From a virus: a stretch of DNA of 63,242 nt. Shown here one piece after another: positions 8,185-16,675 of the stretch. The notes beneath the pieces were generated by a model. The model was not told the DNA's origin. It ran no database searches and saw only the letters and a list, made by a program, of their open reading frames with translations. A program made the position numbers and the translations under genes. The DNA is taken from the IMG/VR virus record IMGVR_UViG_3300034283_002437, positions 1 through 63,242 of that record; one strand, 5' to 3'. Positions within the stretch are counted from its first letter, which is position 1. Every line of letters starts with the position of its first letter.

Positions 8185-8493
8185 ATGCAATGGAAGTACA
8201 ACGAGGAAAAAATCCTCAAAGATATTGAAGAGTATGTTGTGAGCACCTATGGAAGCCATTATTGTGGTCACGAGGATGAATATAGCGAAATTCAGACTAT
8301 TGACCTAATGGCAGCAAAAGGTCTTGCACCAGATTTCTGTCAAGCTAATATTCTTAAGTATGGCAGCCGATATGGTGATAAGGATGGTCACAACAAACGA
8401 GACCTTATGAAGGTGATTCATTACGCAATGCTTCTACTTCATTTCGATAGGCATTATTCTCGTACTAACAATGGTCTACAGGAGTTTAAGTGA
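8185..8493 (+). CDS. DUF3310-like protein
   Basis: This 102-residue protein has the pattern seen in DUF3310 ('nucleotide kinase-like') phage proteins: QTIDLMAAKGLAPDFCQANILKYGSR split by short loops, then KDGHNKRDLMKVIHYAML. No P-loop is present, so kinase activity is not supported by the sequence. It is the first gene of the clamp/clamp-loader operon, and its stop lies three bases before the gp45 start. Confidence 0.75.
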   Translation: MQWKYNEEKILKDIEEYVVSTYGSHYCGHEDEYSEIQTIDLMAAKGLAPDFCQANILKYGSRYGDKDGHNKRDLMKVIHYAMLLLHFDRHYSRTNNGLQEFK

Positions 8494-8495
8494 AT

Positions 8496-9161
8496 ATGAA
8501 AATTTCTGATAAAACTAAGAATGTTCTGGAAAATTTTTCAAATATCAATTCATCAATTGTAGTAAAAAAAGGTAATGTTCTAAAGACAGTTTCTCCACAA
8601 AAAAACATTATAGCAGTGTATGAATGTGAAGAATCTTTTGAACATAACTTTGCAATTTATGACCTTGGACAATTTCTTGGTGGTCTGACAATTTTCAAAG
8701 ATGCAGATTTTGATTTTTCCAATGAAAAGTATGTAGTCATCAGTAGTGGCAAATCTAAAGTAAAGTATTACTACTGCGATGCTTCTCTGATTACTACAAG
8801 TCAGAAAGAATTACCTGACCTAACTGTTGATGTTCAATTTAATCTTTCAAACGATATTTTAAATTCTATCAACAAAGCAGCAAAAATTTATGACCTCACC
8901 GATATCTCATTGACAGGTGATGGAACTGAAATGAGTCTGATTGTAAAAGATAAAGAAGATGTAACTTCAAATAATTTTTCAGTTGTTGTTGGAACTACTA
9001 GTAAAATTTTTACTGCAAATTTTAAAGTTGAAAATCTGAAAATCATTCCAGATAACTATACTGTACAGATTTCATTCCCAAATGTGTCAACATTTATTAG
9101 TTCTAATCATAAACTAACTTATCTTATTGCATTAGAACCAGATTCTTCAATTATGGAGTAA
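8496..9161 (+). CDS. 45: Sliding clamp gp45
   Basis: The 221-residue protein matches T4-like gp45, the trimeric DNA polymerase clamp that also tethers gp33/gp55 for late transcription. The ATG at 8496 is preferred over the GTG at 8490. Visible family features include FAIYDLGQFLGGLTIF and a repeated strand-rich architecture. Length is close to T4 gp45 (228 aa). It is followed directly by gp44 and gp62. Confidence 0.92.
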   Translation: MKISDKTKNVLENFSNINSSIVVKKGNVLKTVSPQKNIIAVYECEESFEHNFAIYDLGQFLGGLTIFKDADFDFSNEKYVVISSGKSKVKYYYCDASLITTSQKELPDLTVDVQFNLSNDILNSINKAAKIYDLTDISLTGDGTEMSLIVKDKEDVTSNNFSVVVGTTSKIFTANFKVENLKIIPDNYTVQISFPNVSTFISSNHKLTYLIALEPDSSIME

Positions 9162-9165
9162 AAAA

Positions 9166-10113
9166 ATGTCTCGTAATGATTTTTTGTGGGTTGAAACATA
9201 CAGACCAGTAAAAATTGAAGATTGTATATTACCAAAAAATATTAAAAAAACTTTCCAGAATTTTGTAGATAATCAAGAACTTCCAAATCTACTTCTTTCT
9301 GGTCCTCCAGGAATTGGAAAAACTACTGTTGCTAAGGCTTTATGTCAAGAATTAGGAGTTGATTGTTATGTCATTAATGGGTCCGATGAGGGCAGATTTC
9401 TCGATACGGTACGAAACAAAGCAAAGAACTTTGCATCGACCGTATCACTGGAAACAACTGGTAAACCAAAAGTCATCATTATTGATGAAGCTGACAACAC
9501 AACCAACGATGTACAACTCTTACTTAGGGCAAACATTGAGACGTTTCATCGCAATTGCAGATTCATCTTCACCTGCAATTACAAAAACAAAATCATTGAG
9601 CCTCTACACTCAAGGTGTGCAGTCTTTGACTTCAACATCACAGGAAAAGAAAAAGCAAGAATTGCTGCAGAATTCTTCAACCGTATCAGGACTATTCTTG
9701 AGAAAGAAAATGTTCAATATGATGAAAAAGTTATTGTTGAAGTAATAAATAAATTCTTTCCAGACTGGCGTAGAATTTTAAATGAGCTACAGAGATATTC
9801 TTCTGGTGGAATTATTGATAGTGGAATTTTATCAACATTTTCAGATGCAAATATTAAAACCTTAGTTGGTTTTATGAAAGACAAAAACTTTGCTTCAGTT
9901 AGAAAGTGGGTGGTAGAAAACTTAGATAATGATGTAAACAGAATTATTCGCAATATATATGATTCTCTTTATACTTCATTGGAAGCACCATCTATTCCTC
10001 AAGCTGTTATAATTATTGCAAATTATCAATCAAAAGTGCCATTTGTAGCAGACCAGGAAATTAATCTTTTAGCTTGCCTTACCGAAATTATGTGTGACTG
10101 TAAATTCAAATGA
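9166..10113 (+). CDS. 44: Clamp loader large subunit gp44
   Basis: This 315-residue AAA+ ATPase loads gp45 onto primer-template DNA. It opens with WVETYRP (the RFC/gp44 family signature). Walker A is GPPGIGKTT near residue 45-53, Walker B is IIIDEAD near 105-111, and the SRC arginine-finger motif is at LHSRCAVFD. It is close in length to T4 gp44 (319 aa). The stop overlaps the next start. Confidence 0.95.
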   Translation: MSRNDFLWVETYRPVKIEDCILPKNIKKTFQNFVDNQELPNLLLSGPPGIGKTTVAKALCQELGVDCYVINGSDEGRFLDTVRNKAKNFASTVSLETTGKPKVIIIDEADNTTNDVQLLLRANIETFHRNCRFIFTCNYKNKIIEPLHSRCAVFDFNITGKEKARIAAEFFNRIRTILEKENVQYDEKVIVEVINKFFPDWRRILNELQRYSSGGIIDSGILSTFSDANIKTLVGFMKDKNFASVRKWVVENLDNDVNRIIRNIYDSLYTSLEAPSIPQAVIIIANYQSKVPFVADQEINLLACLTEIMCDCKFK

Positions 10114-10397
10114 ACGTAAAACTTATTCGTATGTCCTCTGGTGAGGACCTAATTGCCAATTTAATTAAAGAAACCTTTGAAGTAATTGTGGTTGAAAACG
10201 CAATTGTCGGGGTTCCTACTGGTCAAGGGACTCTTGGATTTGCTCCATGGTCTCCGATGATTAGTAAAGCACAAACCGAGATTACTGTAGACAAACGATT
10301 CGTAGTATACATTACTGAAGCAGATGAAAGTATTGTAGAACAATATACTAAGATGTATAGTAATATTATTACTCCAGACAAGAAAATTATCGTGTAG
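10110..10397 (+). CDS. Conserved phage protein, possible Sm-like fold
   Basis: This 95-residue protein sits between gp44 and gp62 and overlaps gp44 by four bases. It begins MNVKLIRMSSGEDLIANL, contains VVENAIVGVPT, a FAPWSPMI segment and ends with ITEADESIVEQYTKMY. That order matches the proteins at 684 and 12747. No catalytic residues are apparent. Its position suggests a role linked to the replisome or to its expression. Confidence 0.75.
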   Translation: MNVKLIRMSSGEDLIANLIKETFEVIVVENAIVGVPTGQGTLGFAPWSPMISKAQTEITVDKRFVVYITEADESIVEQYTKMYSNIITPDKKIIV

Positions 10398-10402
10398 TAA
10401 TT

Positions 10403-10792
10403 GTGGCAGAATTAAAAGATTATTTAAATTCTATCAATCAGACTAAGAATAATTTAATGGATGACGATTCTTCCAATGAATCTCAATACCCTCCTTATGT
10501 TATTAATAAGTGTTTCTCTGGATTTTTAGATACAATTTTATTTGCGAATGAAATGAATTTCTATTGTAACTTAGACAAGAAGCTACAATATGATTTTTAT
10601 ATAAATATTATCAGACCAAAGAAACGTTTCTCGCCTTGGTTGAAAAAGGAGAATAATAGTTCTCTTGAACTTATTAAAAAATATTATGGCTATAGTGATG
10701 AGAAAGCTAAAATTGCTCTAAAAATTTTAACAGACGAGCAAATTGAATTTATTAAATCTAAGATGAATCGTGGAGGAAAAAATGAATACTGA
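10403..10792 (+). CDS. 62: Clamp loader small subunit gp62
   Basis: This 129-residue protein starts with GTG five bases after the previous stop. The KCFSGFLDTILFANEMN segment and its place between gp44 and regA identify it as gp62, the single non-ATPase subunit of the gp44/62 clamp loader. T4 gp62 is longer (187 aa); cyanophage versions are usually reduced. The stop lies 11 bases past the regA start. Confidence 0.88.
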   Translation: MAELKDYLNSINQTKNNLMDDDSSNESQYPPYVINKCFSGFLDTILFANEMNFYCNLDKKLQYDFYINIIRPKKRFSPWLKKENNSSLELIKKYYGYSDEKAKIALKILTDEQIEFIKSKMNRGGKNEY

Positions 10793-11204
10793 TACTGAAG
10801 TATCATGGTCAGCTGACCAGATGGTTGAAGTTATTTTAAATGAACCAGATGATTTTTTAAAGGTACGAGAAACATTAACCAGAATTGGTGTTGCTTCTCG
10901 TAAAGAAAAAAAGCTATATCAATCTTGCCATATTTTACATAAACAAGGTAGATATTATATCGTTCATTTTAAAGAACTGTTCGCACTCGATGGAAAGCGA
11001 GCAAATCTATTTCTGAATGATGTTCAGAGAAAAAATAGAGTAGCCCAATTACTACAAGATTGGGGACTTGTTAAAATTGTAAATGCAGACCAAGTTATTG
11101 ACGCAGCTCCGCTAAGTCAAATTAAGGTACTAGCATTTAAAGACAAGCATGAATGGATTCTTGAATCCAAATATAATATTGGAAAAAAGAAACAAGCAGA
11201 GTAA
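10782..11204 (+). CDS. regA: RegA translational repressor
   Basis: This 140-residue protein matches RegA, which binds ribosome-binding sites of early mRNAs and lowers their translation. The family pattern is visible in RETLTRIGVASRKEKKLYQ and CHILHKQGRYYIVHFKELF. The ATG at 10782 is preferred to the one at 10770, because a GGAGG lies just upstream of it. T4 RegA is 122 aa. Its position next to gp62 is the T4 order. Confidence 0.9.
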   Translation: MNTDTEVSWSADQMVEVILNEPDDFLKVRETLTRIGVASRKEKKLYQSCHILHKQGRYYIVHFKELFALDGKRANLFLNDVQRKNRVAQLLQDWGLVKIVNADQVIDAAPLSQIKVLAFKDKHEWILESKYNIGKKKQAE

Positions 11205-11210
11205 TTAAAA

Positions 11211-11236
11211 AGGGGGCATATGCCCCCTCTTTTTTT
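11211..11236 (+). terminator. Terminator at the end of the gp45-regA operon
   Basis: AGGGGGCAT/ATGCCCCCT is an 18-bp perfect palindrome followed by a T-run. AT-rich sequence on the other side (TAATTAAAAA) gives a partial U-tract on the minus strand, so it may also act on the convergent gene. Confidence 0.85.
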
Positions 11237-11381
11237 ATTTCATTGCCATAGCAATTTGTGCATCATGTAGTCTTTGTTCTCTTTCAATTTGTTTGCGAAT
11301 CAACAGTAACCAGTTACTTGCAAATTCTTCTTTTTTAATTTCTGTGTCGTATTTTACACCACGATAAGTTGCTTGTGACAT
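11235..11381 (-). CDS. DUF4278-like small protein
   Basis: A 48-residue minus-strand frame begins MSQATYRGVKYDTE. The YRGVKY core resembles the DUF4278 motif found in many short cyanobacterial proteins. The rest is a charged helix (KQIEREQRLHDAQ). A good ribosome-binding sequence (AAGGAGAACC) lies upstream. Function is unknown. It is the last of three small minus-strand genes that face the surrounding replication genes. Confidence 0.7.
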   Translation of the reverse strand: MSQATYRGVKYDTEIKKEEFASNWLLLIRKQIEREQRLHDAQIAMAMK

Positions 11382-11420
11382 TAGGGTTCTCCTTAATGGT
11401 TGAGGTTAAAGAGCGTTCCT

Positions 11421-11516
11421 TCAGTCGGCTTTTGCGTCTAGGGTACACTTTTTAGGTGTGAGTTGTTTGATTTCCCATATCAAATCATTCTTTTGTTTTG
11501 GAGTCAAATCAGCCAT
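11421..11516 (-). CDS. 31-residue hypothetical protein
   Basis: The frame begins MADLTPKQKNDLIWEIKQL and ends in a basic tail. A strong ribosome-binding site (TAGGAGGATTG) is placed seven bases before the ATG, which is the main support for it being real. No function can be assigned. Confidence 0.6.
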   Translation of the reverse strand: MADLTPKQKNDLIWEIKQLTPKKCTLDAKAD

Positions 11517-11649
11517 ATCAATCCTCCTAAACAGGAGTTGTGACTGTAAACACGTTAAAAGAAGTGCTTCCATAGATGAACGTTCCGTTCCGAGTCGGCT
11601 TACTTCCGTTCGCTATTTGAAAATAGCGAATGAACGTATATCTATTTAT

Positions 11650-11976
11650 TTAATCTCTTTGTCTCCAGTCATCTGGCTTATCTCTACCTTCACTGAAAAA
11701 GTCTACAATATCATCAACTGTATTGAATCCACCTATACCATATCTTTCATTTCCAAGTCCACCAATATCTAATTGATTTAGAAAATCATCTAAATCTCCT
11801 TCTTGCATATTAGGATTTTCTGATTTTCTTCTTGCTTGTCTAAGCATTGTGCCAGCGGTTCTGTTTGCTGCGGCGAGTTTCTCTGCCCATATCATATCGG
11901 ATAACTCTACAGATTCTCCGTTTACAATTTTTTCACAAATAGCCTGAAGTCTCAGGCGATACTGAGTAGAGAGCAT
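11650..11976 (-). CDS. Conserved hypothetical protein
   Basis: This 108-residue protein has an N-terminal helical part with many Arg/Lys (QYRLRLQAICEKIVNGE; RQARRK) and an acidic, Gly-rich C-terminal half (DDFLNQLDIGG). No family is recognised with confidence. It is divergent from hsp20, with an AATAAATA late-type motif upstream on the minus strand near 12000-12005. Confidence 0.75.
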   Translation of the reverse strand: MLSTQYRLRLQAICEKIVNGESVELSDMIWAEKLAAANRTAGTMLRQARRKSENPNMQEGDLDDFLNQLDIGGLGNERYGIGGFNTVDDIVDFFSEGRDKPDDWRQRD

Positions 11977-12022
11977 TTTATAATTTGCAAGTGTAATAGT
12001 ATTTATTTTCGGAAATCCGAAC

Positions 12023-12052
12023 TTGCAATTTTGGTCAACGCATATATATAAT
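12023..12052 (+). promoter_or_regulatory. Promoter for hsp20
   Basis: TTGCAA and TATAAT are separated by 18 nt; the -10 ends about 60 bases before the hsp20 ATG. Confidence 0.6.
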
Positions 12053-12112
12053 TGTGAAGAGATGCCTTCGGGGTCTCTATTAAAACTCTCGCTTACTAAG
12101 GAGATTCAGAAA

Positions 12113-12616
12113 ATGAAATTTACCACTCAATCATTAGATACATTTTGGAACGACTACGCTCCACTCGCTGTAGGTCTGGATGAAATGTTTAACAGACTAG
12201 ATGCAATGCATCATAACGTCAATGTTAACTATCCTCCCTACAACATCGTCAAACATGACAACAGTAACTACACAGTTGAAGTCGCTCTTGCAGGATTTAA
12301 ACCAGAAGAGATTGAAGTCTTTACAGAACAAAACGTTCTCACAATTGCCAGCAAAGTTGAGGAACGAGATACTGGAAAACAGTATGTACACAAAGGTCTC
12401 TCAAAACGTTCCTTCACCCGTAAGATTCAACTCTCCGATGAGCATAGAGTATCCTCTGTAGATTTTAATCATGGACTTCTAACAGTAGATATCGAAAGAA
12501 TTATTCCAGAGCATCAGAAGAAAACTACTTGGTCAATTCCTGGGGTAAAAACCGACCCACAGTTTTTAACAGAAGACCGAGATTCAAACTTCCCTGGAGA
12601 AAACACTATTAAATAA
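12113..12616 (+). CDS. hsp20: Small heat-shock protein Hsp20
   Basis: The start at 12113 follows an AAGGAGATT ribosome-binding site; an in-frame GTG-type extension upstream is unlikely. The 167-residue protein contains an alpha-crystallin domain with YTVEVALAGFKPEEIEV, a KGLSKRSFTRKIQLSDE segment, and the A-x-x-x-x-G-L-L-type motif as VDFNHGLLTVDI. Small heat-shock proteins hold unfolded proteins. Cyanophages commonly carry one, perhaps for capsid assembly or stress on host photosystems (inference). Confidence 0.92.
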   Translation: MKFTTQSLDTFWNDYAPLAVGLDEMFNRLDAMHHNVNVNYPPYNIVKHDNSNYTVEVALAGFKPEEIEVFTEQNVLTIASKVEERDTGKQYVHKGLSKRSFTRKIQLSDEHRVSSVDFNHGLLTVDIERIIPEHQKKTTWSIPGVKTDPQFLTEDRDSNFPGENTIK

Positions 12617-12651
12617 ATAGAATTGGGAAATCCCCAAATATCGTCGCCGCC

Positions 12652-12688
12652 GACCCACCCTGGCAACTATCAGGGCTGGGTCTTTTTT
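12652..12688 (+). terminator. Terminator after hsp20
   Basis: GACCCA (12652-12657) and TGGGTC (12677-12682) with additional CCCTG/CAGGG pairing inside, then six T. The -35 of the next promoter begins two bases after the T-run. Confidence 0.88.
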
Positions 12689-12689
12689 C

Positions 12690-12718
12690 TTGACAAGGGG
12701 GGCTTGGTGTGCTATCAT
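12690..12718 (+). promoter_or_regulatory. Promoter for the gp43 operon
   Basis: TTGACA, a 17-nt spacer and TATCAT, directly after the hsp20 terminator. Confidence 0.8.
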
Positions 12719-12746
12719 ACATAGAGATGTCCACCAAAGCCTTATC

Positions 12747-13112
12747 ATGAATATTAAATTAATTCAACTGACGACTAATGATTATATTATTTGTGAATAT
12801 GAGGAGCTTGATGAAGAACCTTCTCTGTACATGAAAAATCCATACAAAGTTGAAACATTGACCTATTGGGATTATGACGAAGATGATAAGCATTTCCCTC
12901 CATACAATGCGGTATTCTTGAGTAAGACAGAAGAAAAAAATATTAAAAATGGAAAGGAAACAATAACCGTACAGAATGATTATGCTCAATTAGAAAAGTA
13001 TCCACTTTTTACTAATGATGTGGATATCTTATTAAATTCTGATAAAATTATGACCATCATTGAACCAAAGCCAGAAATTCTAAATCTATACACTAAGCTA
13101 ATTTCCGAATGA
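12747..13112 (+). CDS. Conserved phage protein, possible Sm-like fold
   Basis: The 121-residue protein starts MNIKLIQLTTNDYIICEY, then KNPYKVETLTYW, FPPYN and a TIIEPKPEILNLYTKLI tail. The order of elements is the same as in the proteins at 684 and 10110. An in-frame start at 12690 lies inside the promoter and is rejected. It overlaps the DNA polymerase gene by four bases, so it is the lead gene of the polymerase operon. Confidence 0.75.
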   Translation: MNIKLIQLTTNDYIICEYEELDEEPSLYMKNPYKVETLTYWDYDEDDKHFPPYNAVFLSKTEEKNIKNGKETITVQNDYAQLEKYPLFTNDVDILLNSDKIMTIIEPKPEILNLYTKLISE

Positions 13113-15601
13113 GATTTTTTACAAATATAGAACTTATTGGAGATACAATTTATTATAGAGGATATGATGATGGAGTTCAAGAGATTTTTCAGACAAAATT
13201 CTCACCAACTTTATTTGTTCCTTCTCCAAATAAAACTAAATATGTAACTCTTGATGGAGAATATGTAAGTCCAATTAAATTCTCTAGGGTAAAGGAAGCT
13301 AGAGAATTTATGAAAAAATATGAAGATGTAGATAATTTTCAAATATATGGATATGAGAGATATCTATCTCAATATATTGCTGATGAATTTCCAGAGGATG
13401 AAATTAAATTTGATATTACTCATCTGAAAATTTATTCCTTAGACATTGAGGTTGCTTGTGAAAATGGATTTCCAAATGTAGAAGCAGCATCAGAAGAAAT
13501 GCTATGCATTACTGTCAAAAATTTAATCAGCAAAAAAATTAATGTATGGGGAACCAGAGAATATCAAACAACAAGAAGTGATGTAGAGTATCGTGTTTTT
13601 TGGACTGAGCAAGAAATGCTCAAAGATTTTCTTGTTTGGTGGGCTCATAATACTCCAGATGTAGTAACTGGATGGAATGTTTACTTATACGATATTCCAT
13701 ATATTATGAGAAGAATTGATAGAATTCTAACTGAAAAACACTTCAAATCAATTTCTCCCTGGAATATAGTTTCAAGTAGAGAAATTATTGTTCGTGGAAG
13801 AAAACAAATTGTCTATGAAATTGCTGGAATTTCTTGTCTAGACTACTTTGATTTGTATCAAAAATTTACTTATACCAATCAAGAATCTTACAGGTTGGAC
13901 CATATTGCAATGGTAGAACTTGGTGAGCAAAAGTTGGACCATAGTGAGTTTGAAAATTTTAAAGAATTCTATACTAAGAACTGGCAAAAATTTGTAGACT
14001 ATAACATTCGTGACGTAGAGCTTGTTGAGCGTCTAGATGATAAGATGAAACTTATTGAGCTTTGTCTTACTATGGCGTATGATGCTAAACAGAATTATCA
14101 AGATGTATATTCACAAGTAAAAACTTGGGATAACATTATCTTCAACTACCTAAAAAAGAAAAACATTGTAGTTCCTCCAAAGAAATCTCACAAAAAGGAA
14201 TATGCATATGAAGGTGCTCATGTCAAAGACCCTATCGTAGGAAAACATAATTGGGTTGTTTCCTTTGACCTTAACTCTCTATATCCACACCTTATCATGC
14301 AATACAATATTTCACCAGAAACTCTTCTGACAGAAAGAATGTCTGGTGTATCTGTGGATAAACTTCTCGATAAGCAGGTTGACACTTCTTCATTAGATTG
14401 CAGTACTGTATGTCCAAATGGAGCAATGTATGATACTCATGAGCAAGGATTTCTACCTAAGCTCATGCAGAAAACATATGAAGACCGAACCATTTACAAG
14501 AAGAAGATGCTTGCTGCTAAGCAAGAATACGAAAAGAATCCTTCAGTTGAGTTGAAGAAAGAGATTGCCCGCTGTAATAACATTCAGATGGCACGTAAGA
14601 TTCAACTCAACTCTGCCTATGGTGCCATCGGAAATGAATACTTCAGGTATTTCCTGATTACCAACGCAGAAGCTATTACTCTTTCTGGACAACTTTCTAT
14701 TCGATGGATTGAAAAGAGTCTAAATGAGTATATGAATAAAATTCTAAAGAGTAAGAACGAAGATTATGTTATTGCTATTGATACTGATTCCATTTATCTT
14801 AATATGGGTCCTTTTGTTGACGCTGTATTCAAGGGAAGAGAGAAAACTACTGAAAGCATTGTTTCGTTCCTTGATAAGGTCTGTAGCATGGAACTTGAGA
14901 AATATATTGAAAGTTCTTACAAAGAATTGGCACAGTATGTCAATGCCTTTGAACAAAAGATGCAAATGAAGCGTGAGAACATTGCAGACAAAGGTATTTG
15001 GACAGCAAAGAAACGCTACATTCTTAATGTATGGGATAGTGAAGGAGTTCGTTACGCAGAACCAAAAATGAAAATTATGGGTCTGGAAACTGCTCGTTCT
15101 TCTACTCCATCATATTATAGAGATAAATTGGAAAAGGCATTTAGAATTATTCTCAATCATGATAATGATGAAGTAATCAAATTTATCAAACAAATCAAAG
15201 ACGAAACTAAACAACAAGATGTTGTTAATATTTCCTTTCCCAGAGGTCTCAACAATCTTGACAAATATAAAAGTTCTGCTAAACTATATGCAGAGAAGAC
15301 TCCAATTCAAGTTAGAGGAGCAATCTTATATAATCATCTTCTTAAAAAGATGAAACTTTCTAACAAGTATCCTTACATTCAAGAGGGAGAAAAAATTAAG
15401 TTTGTCTATTTAAAAGAACCAAATCCTATTGGAGAAAACGTTATTTCATATTTTCAAAATCTACCAGAAGAATTTGGATTGCATGAGTATATTGATTATA
15501 ATATGCAATTTGAAACAAGTTTTCTAAAACCACTGAGGAATGTTTTAGATTCTATTGGATGGGTTTCTGAAAAACGAGGAACATTAGAAGCATTTATTTA
15601 A
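13109..15601 (+). CDS. 43: DNA polymerase gp43 (family B)
   Basis: This 830-residue replicative polymerase has an N-terminal 3'-5' exonuclease (ExoI SLDIEVACENG near 110; a YDIPYIM stretch near 195; an ExoIII-like YNIRDVELV near 295). The polymerase motifs are A (DLNSLYPHLIMQYNISPE, near 385), B (KIQLNSAYGAIGNEYFRYF, near 497) and C (IDTDSIYLN, near 557). It is slightly shorter than T4 gp43 (898 aa). It works with gp45, gp44/62, gp32 and gp41/61, all encoded here. Confidence 0.97.
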   Translation: MRFFTNIELIGDTIYYRGYDDGVQEIFQTKFSPTLFVPSPNKTKYVTLDGEYVSPIKFSRVKEAREFMKKYEDVDNFQIYGYERYLSQYIADEFPEDEIKFDITHLKIYSLDIEVACENGFPNVEAASEEMLCITVKNLISKKINVWGTREYQTTRSDVEYRVFWTEQEMLKDFLVWWAHNTPDVVTGWNVYLYDIPYIMRRIDRILTEKHFKSISPWNIVSSREIIVRGRKQIVYEIAGISCLDYFDLYQKFTYTNQESYRLDHIAMVELGEQKLDHSEFENFKEFYTKNWQKFVDYNIRDVELVERLDDKMKLIELCLTMAYDAKQNYQDVYSQVKTWDNIIFNYLKKKNIVVPPKKSHKKEYAYEGAHVKDPIVGKHNWVVSFDLNSLYPHLIMQYNISPETLLTERMSGVSVDKLLDKQVDTSSLDCSTVCPNGAMYDTHEQGFLPKLMQKTYEDRTIYKKKMLAAKQEYEKNPSVELKKEIARCNNIQMARKIQLNSAYGAIGNEYFRYFLITNAEAITLSGQLSIRWIEKSLNEYMNKILKSKNEDYVIAIDTDSIYLNMGPFVDAVFKGREKTTESIVSFLDKVCSMELEKYIESSYKELAQYVNAFEQKMQMKRENIADKGIWTAKKRYILNVWDSEGVRYAEPKMKIMGLETARSSTPSYYRDKLEKAFRIILNHDNDEVIKFIKQIKDETKQQDVVNISFPRGLNNLDKYKSSAKLYAEKTPIQVRGAILYNHLLKKMKLSNKYPYIQEGEKIKFVYLKEPNPIGENVISYFQNLPEEFGLHEYIDYNMQFETSFLKPLRNVLDSIGWVSEKRGTLEAFI

Positions 15602-15622
15602 CAAATTGTAACGGAGTATTTT

Positions 15623-16675
15623 ATGGCATTCTTAAATAGTGTAATTAAAGAATTAAAAAATGAATATGCAGGAATCGTTGACGAAGGAATCGCCGCAGGA
15701 GATTGTACAGGCTTTATTGACACTGGTAGTTATATCATCAATGCTCTCATCAGCGGGAGTATTTTTGGCGGGCTACCTGCTAATAAGATTACAGCTCTCG
15801 CTGGCGAAAGCAGCACAGGAAAAACTTTCTTCGCTCTTTCAATTGTAAAGCATTTTCTTGCATCAAATCCAGAAGGACAAGTTATTTACTTTGAGACTGA
15901 ATCTGCTATCTCAAAGGATATGATGGTCAGTCGTGGAATTGATACTAAGCGTGTAGGTCTAGTTCCTGTCACTACTGTTCAAGAGTTTCGTACTCAATCA
16001 CTCAAGGTAGTGGAAGAATATATGAAGCTTAAAAAAGAGGATAGACCCCCGCTGCTTTTTGTGCTAGACTCTCTGGGGATGCTCTCGACCACCAAAGAGG
16101 TTGAGGATGCTTCTGCTGGCAAGGAGACTAGGGATATGACCAGGGCACAGGTAATTAAATCTGTGTTCCGTCTTCTTTCCCTAAAACTTGGTCAAGCTAA
16201 TATTCCACTCATTGTAACCAACCACACTTATGACGTTGTTGGAGCATATGTTCCAATGAAAGAAATGGGAGGAGGAACTGGTCTTAAATATGCTGCATCC
16301 ACAATCATCTATCTTTCAAAATCAAAGGAGAAAGATGGAACAACTGTGGTTGGCAATATCATTACATGTAAGGCACAGAAGTCCAGGTTTACAAAGGAAA
16401 ACTCTGTAGTACAAACAAAACTATTTTATGATGAACGAGGACTTGAACGCTATCATGGATTATTGGAATTGGGTGAGAAGTACGGAGTCTTCGTTAAGTC
16501 TGGGAACCGTTATGATATTGATGGGAGTAAGTATTATGCTAAGCAGATTCTTGCTGACCCAGAAAGATTCTTCACCCCCCAGCTAATGCAAGCACTTGAC
16601 GAATGTGCTCAAAAAGAATTTTCTTATGGTAGTATTGGAGCACCAACAGATATTGATGATGGAGAAGATGATTGA
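15623..16675 (+). CDS. uvsX: UvsX recombinase (RecA-like)
   Basis: This 350-residue RecA-family strand-exchange protein has Walker A GESSTGKT at 61-68 and Walker B-like LLFVLDSLG near 150. DNA-binding loop sequence follows, and an acidic C-terminus (DDGEDD) is typical of UvsX. It catalyses homologous pairing in recombination-dependent replication. The stop overlaps the gp41 start. Confidence 0.95.
   Translation: MAFLNSVIKELKNEYAGIVDEGIAAGDCTGFIDTGSYIINALISGSIFGGLPANKITALAGESSTGKTFFALSIVKHFLASNPEGQVIYFETESAISKDMMVSRGIDTKRVGLVPVTTVQEFRTQSLKVVEEYMKLKKEDRPPLLFVLDSLGMLSTTKEVEDASAGKETRDMTRAQVIKSVFRLLSLKLGQANIPLIVTNHTYDVVGAYVPMKEMGGGTGLKYAASTIIYLSKSKEKDGTTVVGNIITCKAQKSRFTKENSVVQTKLFYDERGLERYHGLLELGEKYGVFVKSGNRYDIDGSKYYAKQILADPERFFTPQLMQALDECAQKEFSYGSIGAPTDIDDGEDD

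Noticed and set aside
9359-9745. Plus-strand 128-codon frame inside gp44
   Set aside because: It overlaps gp44, which has clear AAA+ motifs; no start signal or recognisable domain.
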